Source: Eustoma russellianum (taxonomy: Eukaryota; Streptophyta; Magnoliopsida; Gentianales; Gentianaceae). Taken from it: DNA of 64,000 nucleotides. The stretch lies in assembly GCA_036186865.1 (NCBI GenBank), contig AP025045.1, positions 20,509,638-20,573,637 on the forward strand. The letters are read 5' to 3'. A program made the position numbers and the translations under genes. Below, piece by piece: positions 56,150 to 64,000 of the stretch (within the stretch, counting starts at the first letter, position 1; the number at the start of each line of letters is the position of its first letter). A model generated the notes under the pieces. The model did no database searches and was not told the origin of the DNA. It saw nothing but the letters and a program-made list of their open reading frames with translations.

Positions 56150-57595
56150 GTGGTTCCTTTTTTGATCAATAGGATTAAGGAGACTCAAGTCAAGGATGAT
56201 GCATTGATGAAAGTTAAGAGCAAGCTGAAGGAGAAGCCATCTGACGATTTTGAAGTCCGTAGTGACGGCAGTTTGTGGTTTAGAGGTCGATTGTGTGTGC
56301 CTAATGATAATGCGATAAGAAGTGAAGTGCTTCAGGAAGCTCATAATTCTCGATTGTCTATTCACCTAGGAGCAAATAAGATGTATCATGACTTGAAGCA
56401 AAAGTTTTGGTGGCCAGGAATGAAGAATCTGACAGCAGAGTTTGTTGAGAAATGTCTTGTATGTCAGAAAGTCAAAGCAGAACATCAAAGGCCAGCTGGA
56501 TTATTGCAACCACTTGAGGTGCCTGAGTGGAAGTGGGATCACATCGCTATGGATTTTGTGACCGATTTACCTAAGACAAGAAGTGGATATGACACTATTT
56601 GGGTTGTTGTGGATCGTCTGACGAAGAGTGCTCATTTCATGGCAATGTCGATTAAAGAACCCATGGAAAAGTTGGCTTCTATGTATGTTGATCAGATTGT
56701 ATGTTTGTATGGAGTTCCTATGAGCATAGTTTGTGACCGAGACCCCCGCTTCACATCAAGGTTTTGGACGGCATTTCAGAAAGCAATGGGTACGGAAGTT
56801 CGCATGAGTTCAGCTTTTCATCCACAGACTGACGGTCAATCAGAGAGAACAATTCAAACATTGGAGGACATGTTGCGTGCTTGTGTGTTGGACTTTGGAG
56901 GTAGCTGGGATAAGAGTTTGAAGTTGGTTGAGTTTTCATACAATAACAGCTATCACAGATCTATTGGAATGGCTCCTTATGAAGCTCTTTATGGAAGAAG
57001 ATGTCGATCGCCATTGTATTGGGATGAGATTGGAGATAAGATTTTCACAGGACCTGACTTAGTGGAGCAAACCAAGGAAAAGGTTATGATTGTAAGACAA
57101 ATATTGAAGGATGTTCAGGATAGAAGCAAGGCGTGGGCCGACGTGAGGCGTCGACCACTTGAGTTTCAAGTAGGAGATAAGGTATTCTTGAAGGTATCTC
57201 CATCGAAAGGAGTAAAGCGGTTCGGAATTAAAGGGAAGCTTAGTCCTAGATTCATTGGACCATTTGAGATCTTGGAAAGGATTGGAGAAGTTGCTTATAG
57301 ACTTGCACTACCACCATCGATGTCTCAATTACACAATGTGTTTCATATATCTCAATTGCGTAAGCATGTGCATGATTCGAGCCATATTATGGATGAACAA
57401 CCTTTGAGGATTGAAGCTGATATATCATATGGTGAGGAACCCGAAAGGATAATTGATAGGGAAGTGAAAGCATTGAGGAATAAGTCTATTCCTATGGTCA
57501 AGGTGCAATGGAAGAACCATTCAGTTGATGAGGCCACTTGGGAGTTAGAGGAAGGCATGAAGCAAAAGTACCCATATCTCTTTGACAATTCATAA
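56150..57595 (+). pseudogene. pol: pol of element D: intact integrase and chromodomain
   Basis: A 481-codon open frame with no internal stop, the best preserved Gypsy integrase in the window. The zinc finger H-H-C-C spans about residues 65-104 (EAHNSRLSIH ... KCLVC). The catalytic D, D and E lie in MDFVTDLPKT (about 134), CDRDPRF (about 195) and QSERTIQ (about 231). The GPFEILERIGEVAYRLALPP segment precedes the chromodomain at about 424-478 (VKVQWKNHSVDEATWELEEG). Because the 5' half of the element is gone, it has no promoter or Gag of its own; the ATG start is an artefact of truncation. Confidence 0.92.
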
Positions 57596-57617
57596 GTTTC
57601 GGGGACGAAACTTTATT

Positions 57618-57631
57618 GAAGGGGGGAAGGA
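57618..57631 (+). other. Polypurine tract, element D
   Basis: gaaggggggaagga before tgttgtacccc. Confidence 0.9.
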
Positions 57632-60600
57632 TGTTGTACCCCAACGATCATGTACGTGAAAACTATGAATATGAGACGGAATGAAAGCGGAAATTTCTTT
57701 TAGCGCATGTTACTTAAGTCAATTTAAGCCTCTTTACTTAATCATTATCAAGGTGATACCAAGCCAAATTAAATAAGGGAAACTTCAAGAAAGTAATACA
57801 TGAAATGTAGAGTAATATGAACCATACATACCAATATATATGTATGTGCGTGTATATGATATATGTATGCATACATATGCTAATCTTAGAATACAATAAA
57901 ATATGCGAAACAATATAGTATATGAACTAAAGTTACAAGAAATATCAAATGGCCCAAGAAGCCTAAGAATTTCGGCCTATACATGGAGATGTTCTAGAAA
58001 TCTCTAGCCAATTTTATTAGTTAAAATAATAAGACAAGAAGTTATTATGCAAAGAATAAATAGAAAATAAGATAGACATGCATTTAAGGAACAAGTTAAG
58101 ACAACTCATTAAAGAAGGAAGTAGTATGGTTGAGGTCATAAAGACCCCAACCAAAACCGCCCCCTTAGTGTCTAGACATGGAGGATTTTTAAATCCTACC
58201 ATGGTTACTTTTTCTCCTAAACCAAGGTTAATGTAACCATGATTTAATAAAGTAACTTGGGTTAGCACAAAAGTAACTATAGTTTGAATAAAGTAACCAC
58301 GGTTATACTAACTTAACCTTGATTAGCACTCAAGAAACCCTAACCTCTCTATTCTCCCTCCAAAAATCGGCCAAGCCTCCCTCCTCTCCTAGTTTTTTTT
58401 TTTAAATTTTGCAAGACAACATCTTACAATCATCTAGAAAATTCTTCCCAAGCAAGCCAAGCAACACTTAGCAAAATTCCCTCTTACTCTCACAAATATT
58501 TCGGCCCCAACATCTTGAAGGATAGGAGTTTAACTTCAACTTCAAGACTCAAGAAGACATCTAGGTAAGTCTTATTCCAAGTTCCCTTAAGTGAAATCTT
58601 ATTTTGGTAAAGAATGAAGCTAACATGAATCCTTTCATCAAAATCGTATGCTTAAGGTGAAGAAGGTGAAGGATTTCATCACATCTCACTTCATAACCAA
58701 GAAAAGACAAGAGCTTTAGCTTGAAGAGGCAAGTATACTTTAACCCCTTACAATATATGTGATTATGTGCATACTTGAATGTCTAGAAGCTTAAGACATG
58801 ATTTTAGTGAAAATATGCCTAAGTTGTTACCTTTTCTTATGTTTTGAAAGGTTGGATGATAGACCTCTCTTATGCTGCAATATAAAGCATTTTTAAACTT
58901 GAAATAAGAGTTAAAAGTGATGGATTAGGGACTGCCCTATGTTTGATATTGAATGAGACATGATTGGTATGAAACCTAGCATTTTTAGTGATTTTAATAT
59001 GTGAAATTGTTGGACTAGAGAACTGTTTTGTTTAGAAGGAATGAACAGCCCATATGAACGACTTTTGCATACTAAAAAGAGACTAGAATTAGTATAGGGA
59101 AGCCTTATTATGTCTATTAAATGACTATTAACTTGGATTATAGGTTCAAGAGCAAAGTTAGGAAGGAAAGGATATTTCTATGCATGCTGGTTGAAAACAG
59201 AGTTCTGGACATATTTTATGCCAAATTGATGGACTTAGTTAAGGACCTTATAAACGTTGGATTGAGCTTATTTTTGGTGTGGTCGTAGCTTATTATGTCT
59301 ATTTTATTGAGGAGTTGGAATTTTTGGAAAATCATTTGTGGATTGGTCAGAAATGAATTTTTAGTATCAAGGGGTCAAAACAGTTTCTGGTCGTACCACC
59401 TTAGGGAGAAAAATTATTTAAGTACCTTAAACATCTTGGATTGACCTGAAATTTTTACAAGAAGTACTTAAGACATAGAGATAAGTATCCATGTAAAGAA
59501 ATTGATTTTATCTATTGATCTTGGTGGTAAACCATTGAGGCAAAGTTGGTGTAACATTCTGTAAAACAGGACAGATTGACCCTTTGTGCTTGTATGACTT
59601 GTATCGTATTTATTTTGACTTGTTTTGGTGAATGGGCATTTTGATATTGTTCATAAAAGAAATAGGAAAGATTTCCAGGTGCTAAGTGAGCCCCATAATG
59701 AGTTTATGGATGGAGACAAGGTAAGGAATGGAGTTGAGAGTGCAGCAGAATTCCTGTTGTACCCTTGATGGGAATTATTTTTATTGAGGTACCTACGCTT
59801 GTCGAAATCGCATGAAATTTTTACAGAATGTAGTTAAGATCATGTGGTGCATGTCCATATTTTTAGTTTCTGGAAAATAGGCTCAAAAGGTTGATTTTGA
59901 GGTCGGGCAATACAGGACATGCTGCTGGATCGTTTTCCAGCCCATGAAGAAAGTTGTTTATGATGTTATAAGTGCATTTTACCATATTGCATCCCATGCA
60001 CTTGCATTGACATGCTCATATGTTCCATGCTCATGATTTTATTGATGTGTTATATAAAGTTTCTGTTTTGAAAGAATTCCGTCCCTTCTGGCCAGCTTAA
60101 CCCGCTACAGATCCGGGGTTAATTGATCTGAAAAAGTATAAGAACCGATCCAGGCCCGGTATAATAGGTCTAATGAAATATAAGAACCGATCCAGGCCCG
60201 GTATAATAGGTCTGAAGAGTATAAGAACCGAGCCAGGTCCGGTATAATAGACCTGAAGGTGATCATGTTATAAGAACCGAGTCATGCTTGGTATAATAGG
60301 CTAACACACTCTCTTGTTTTATGATGAGCATGATTTAAAAGAAAGAAAGAAAGTTCAAGCATTTTTATGAGCATGTCTCAATGAAAGAAAGAATGTTTCC
60401 CGTTGCATTTGCATTGCATTCACATTTTCATACACATTATGCATGATACCTATTCGTAGAAGTAAGGGTTGGCTATAGCACGTAGAATCTAACTAAGTGA
60501 TGACATTTAGATCTTAGCTAAGTGTTGATATGACTTTAAGTATGATGCTCTGGAAAGGTATTGACAGGTATGTTTCAACTTAAGGAATTGGTGTTTGATT

Positions 60601-61090
60601 CTTGTATGCTGTTTTCTCTTTATTGTATGGTGTTATTGTATACTTGCTGGCGACTCTGTCGCTCACCCATTTATTTTTTCCCCCAGAGCAAGGTAATGAA
60701 GTCGAGTGGATTGATGATGAGCCAAGGGTGCCATACCCGTAGGTTATTGAAGTTCTGTTAAGAGAATAATGATGAAAGCTTTTGATGAACCTTTGGGACA
60801 TTTTGGGACTTAGCTATTTTTCAGATTCTTTTCGGATAATGTTTGTATAATTTTGCGGTGTAGTTTACTATCGGTTCAGTTTGTATAACTTTGCTATGTA
60901 TTCGCGATTTGACGCTTTCGGATTAAGGTTCAAATTCTGCCGTATTTTTATCTACCTGTTAAGATCGTGACTTTGTAATCCATGTTTATCCATGGGTTTT
61001 ACGAGTTAAGTATCGACGCTTTGTACTTTTCCGAAAGGGAAAGTACGGTGGGTGCACCGTACGAGGGGTAGCCGAGTATGGGTCGCTACA
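57632..61090 (+). repeat. 3' LTR of element D (3459 bp)
   Basis: tgttgtacccc to gggtcgctaca. The general layout is shared with LTRs B and C: gaccccaacc word, runs of gtaacc, a cttgctggcgac ... gctcaccc block, a terminal gtgcaccg word. Sequence similarity is limited; it is closest to LTR E (for example ctttaaatgtcttggattg on the minus strand near 62660). Confidence 0.9.
60107..60305 (+). repeat. Hairpin array in LTR D
   Basis: cagatc/gatctg at 60107-60130, then four units of about 45-50 bp with the leader tataagaaccga and the loop cggtataata. Arms are caggcc/ggtcta, caggcc/ggtctg, caggtc/gacctg (perfect) and a decayed last unit. The c-to-t and g-to-a change between units two and three is a matched pair. 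Confidence 0.86.
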
Positions 61091-62004
61091 GATGATGTTA
61101 CCGTTCGAAATCCGGGAATAATAGATTCGAAGGGGAGAAGTGACCGCCTCAGATTCGGGAGAATAGATCTAAACACTCTATTGTTTTCTTCACGATGATG
61201 TTTTGAAAGAAAAGAACATAAGATCATATCCTCATTTTTATCATGATGCATCACACGTACATATGCATGCATGTTGCATTTAATGAGTTATCAAATAATC
61301 GCACATGATAATTAGACTAAGTTGTTATAACTTGGTAGTTCCTAAGTTATGATCTTATTAAGTGATGATCCTTGATATGTTACGAACTTATACAAGTTGC
61401 GGTCTTTTATTGTTACGTTCTTTAATAAGTGACGATCTTGCTTAAGTTATGATCTTGATGCATTAAGTGTTGATCACTAACGGGTATTGGATGGAGGTCA
61501 GGTATGTTTCTAAATCGAATTTTTTGGGGTTCTGTTCTTGTATGTACTTTTCATTTAATCCTCAATTATTTATAGTATACTTGCTGGTGACTTTGTCGCT
61601 CACCCCCTATTTTTCCTCCCAGAGGCTGCAGGGAACAAAGTAGAATGGATTGAGGATGAACCTATGGTCCCTTACCCGTGAGACGCGCGAAAGATGGATG
61701 GATTAGGAGACATGACGTGCTGGTGGTGACTGATGACTTTTTATGTAATTGTGATGGGAAACAGTTACTTTTGAGAATTTCCGCACTTATGATTTGGGTT
61801 GTAAAACTAAGAATGATTTCGTAGAGGATTTTAATTTGAAGTTTTTATTCTGCCACGGTTTCGCTTACTTGTTGACGTGTAAGCACGACAGTCCATGTAT
61901 TTTATCATGGACTATGACATGTTATGGATCGACGCCTGGTACTCTCCTTAGTGAAGTACAACGGGCACACCGTATCCGGCTGGGTCGGGGTGTGGGGCGC
62001 TACA
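61091..62004 (+). repeat. 3' LTR of element C, segment 2
   Basis: Resumes at gatgatgttaccgttc, equivalent to about 46637 of the 5' LTR, and follows it to the terminal gcgctaca. Followed by the ccata target copy. Confidence 0.93.
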
Positions 62005-62009
62005 CCATA
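62005..62009 (+). repeat. Target-site duplication of element C, right copy
   Basis: ccata, identical to 31451-31455. Confidence 0.92.
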
Positions 62010-64000
62010 AATAACTTACTTGCATAAAGAAAACTTGCTTAGTTGAAGGAACTTGCTTGCATAAGGAAAGCTTAAAAAAATCAGATTCATAATGCACATG
62101 GTCATGCATGATACAATGGATCATGGCATGAATCATCTTAAAAATCCTTTAGGACATGACATAGGCACAATCTCACAGGCTGAAAAATTTTACAGCAGAT
62201 TGCACTCATTTTCCTTGGCTCAAAATGCAACCAAAACTACTTATTCCCTAAACCTTTTTACATGGACACGCACATTAGGATCCTAGCTATCAACCATAAA
62301 AATTTCATGACAATCCAATAAGCATAAGGTGTTCCAATTCGGGTTCCACGAAAACATGGCACAGCAGAACTTTCTGCTCTGTACTACCTGCTCCATTCCA
62401 TTTTCATGGTCCTTAAATCATTAATCATTCTCATATACCACCTGGAAAACAAATTTAACATACTGGGGAACAATTTTCTTAAGCCCAAACATCACCTTCA
62501 TGCCCAAACAATTAAGGACAAGTCCAAACATTATGACCCGTCTTTACTTCAGTTGTTAATTCCTCAAATGAATGCTCTTATCCAATTTCTTTACATAGAC
62601 GTCTAACCCAATGCTTTAAGTAACTCCCATAAACATTTCGAGGCAATCCAAGACATTTAAAGTGGTTAAACAATCATTTTCCTAGAACATATACGCCCAG
62701 AATTATGTTTTGCACAAGTTCACCTTAAGATTCATTTAAGGTTGTAAAACTAATCTTTTTATCGATCTACCACCACACATACTTATTACACATAATGGCC
62801 TACCAGAACACAAAATTTGGGGTCATTTGCACAATCACAAGGTTCATTTCAAGTCCAAACATTATGACATTCAAAACAGTTCAGTTTCTGGGAATTTTTC
62901 TTAAATCACCCTTTATCTCTTATCACAAGCATCATTTACCCCTTCATCCTTTAAACAAACTTATTAACCACATAATGACATAGCCAAAGCATTTATTCTT
63001 AGATTATAAGGCCACTATTATAGATACACAGTGACAAAACCAAGCGACCCCACAAATACCAACTCCATGACTAGTTTCATTTCTAACCTTTATAGCACAA
63101 CTTGGAACACATAGACTTAACTTAGCACTTGGTATGCAAATTTTCCAGCCATAAATCGTTAGGAGAATAGGTCCTAAACATGCTCCTAAATAAGGAAAAT
63201 AAACACCATCCATTTCCTATGGGACCCTCTTAAGGCCGAACTTGCACACACAATCATACTCATCCACAACTCATGATTTAACACTATTCTCAACATAGTT
63301 CATCGAGGGTGATTAGACCAACATTCTCATGGACCATAGTACCTTATTTTAACACACATTACTATCTTCAAATGTCTTCTAAGGCTGATTTTCAAAGGAT
63401 CTCAAAACAGTCCACTTGACTTGACATTTTGGCTATTTCAAGCATTATAGAGCACATAACATACAAGATTCATACCTTATTATAACTAAACATTCAAGTC
63501 ATTTCTCCTTAAATAAATCATGAAAGTCTAGAGTATACTTGCCTCTTGTTGAGTCCAAAATTCTTCTTATCTTAGAGTGGACCAAATAGCTTGAAATCTC
63601 CTGCTACTTCACCATGGTGTACACGGGTTTGAGGTCAAAGATGGGGTTAACATTAGCCACAAATCCAAAGGTAAATGAACTATATCCAAGATGTACTTTC
63701 TTACCAAAATAGCTAGTGTTGCAACCTAGCCACCACACTATCACCACTTCTTGAGAGCTTGAAGATATCATCTCCTTTTATTTCCTAAGGCTCACGATTT
63801 ATGGGGGTTAGGGGAACATCCGAATTTAAGCTTCATGGGGAGTTAGAATGGACATATAAAGGTCTAGAATCCTTACCAATATGGAACTTGTGTTGGAATT
63901 GTTCACTTGAAGGACACCTCCGCCAAGGAGCTTGAAGATTCTTCACCTAGAGGTACATACAATGCCACGGTTTTTAGGGAGTAATGGGGAACAAGGTGAG
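62010..64000 (-). repeat. 3' LTR of element E, second segment (runs off the window)
   Basis: On the minus strand the order of words follows LTR D: gtaaagaaattgg near 62590, cttggattgcctcgaaat near 62645, aagaggcaagtatac near 63540. With 30431-31455, at least 3.0 kb of this LTR is present. No gene is seen in this stretch; open frames such as 63004-63213 are incidental. Confidence 0.8.

Larger units (their letters stand above)
55557..61090 (+). mobile_element. Ty3/Gypsy Tekay-like element D, 5'-truncated
   Basis: Begins abruptly inside RT (EETHTAHL) and runs through RNase H, integrase, chromodomain, PPT and a complete 3' LTR. Its 5' LTR, gag, protease and most of RT are missing, together with about 170 bp of LTR C (the equivalent of about 46466-46637). 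One deletion across the left junction explains both losses. Confidence 0.9.
31456..62004 (+). mobile_element. Ty3/Gypsy Tekay-like element C, split by elements B and D
   Basis: The LTR starts tgttgtaaccaatt at 31456 and 52597, and the terminal gcgctaca occurs at 47550 and 62004. A ccata target duplication flanks the whole. Without the nested B and D, C would be roughly 13 kb. Internal genes are gag (47830-49041), pol (49117-52552) and a PPT. It lies inside the LTR of E. Confidence 0.92.

Noticed and set aside
63004..63213. Minus-strand 69-codon open frame with Cys-rich segment
   Set aside because: Lies within the LTR of element E; no domain recognised.

Overview
The window looks like plant nuclear DNA, most likely from a dicot. 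It consists almost entirely of nested LTR retrotransposons: chromodomain-bearing Ty3/Gypsy elements (Tekay/Del-like chromoviruses) and long-LTR Ty1/Copia elements (SIRE-like). No host single-copy gene, tRNA, rRNA or CRISPR array could be recognised. Element letters A-H are mine.

Layout. (1) 1-9022: Gypsy element A (+), whose 5' LTR is cut by the window edge. It lies against the 3' part of a Copia LTR (9023-9929). (2) 9930-14440: a decayed stretch that looks like the 3' end of another Gypsy-type element. It holds an acidic, His/Asp-rich ORF with a hydrophobic C-terminal segment, then a polypurine tract and an LTR-like block containing a 707-bp tandem duplication. (3) About 14440-15959: leader, PBS and LTR of a minus-strand Gypsy element F, interrupted at 15960 by Copia element G. 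(4) 15960-26453: G (minus strand), with a 636-codon gag and a 1033-codon pol, both open. One LTR is complete and the other is truncated. (5) 27082-30430: Copia element H (+), with its LTR, PBS and the start of gag, cut at 30430 by the 3' LTR of minus-strand Gypsy element E. (6) 31456-62004: Gypsy element C (+), inserted in the LTR of E with target duplication ccata. C's own 5' LTR is split by the complete Gypsy element B (32175-44236, target duplication accct). C's 3' LTR is split by the 5'-truncated Gypsy element D (55557-61090). (7) 62005-64000: the LTR of E continues.

The nesting gives relative ages: H is older than E, E is older than C, and C is older than B and D. Most Gypsy ORFs are broken by point stops, many of them CGA to TGA or CAG to TAG, and by small indels. 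G and the integrase of D are the best preserved reading frames.

Two features deserve attention. First, the gag-pol genes of A, B and C contain short GT-AG introns. One lies at the same place between the gag zinc knuckles and protease in all three. A second lies inside RT in B and C, or inside RNase H in A. Removing each one restores both frame and conserved protein, and each carries an in-frame stop if retained, so splicing could set the Gag to Gag-Pol ratio. Second, Gypsy LTRs A-E carry, 0.7-1.0 kb from their 3' ends, an array of short inverted repeats whose arms differ between units but stay complementary. Three independent insertions lie at or beside this zone.
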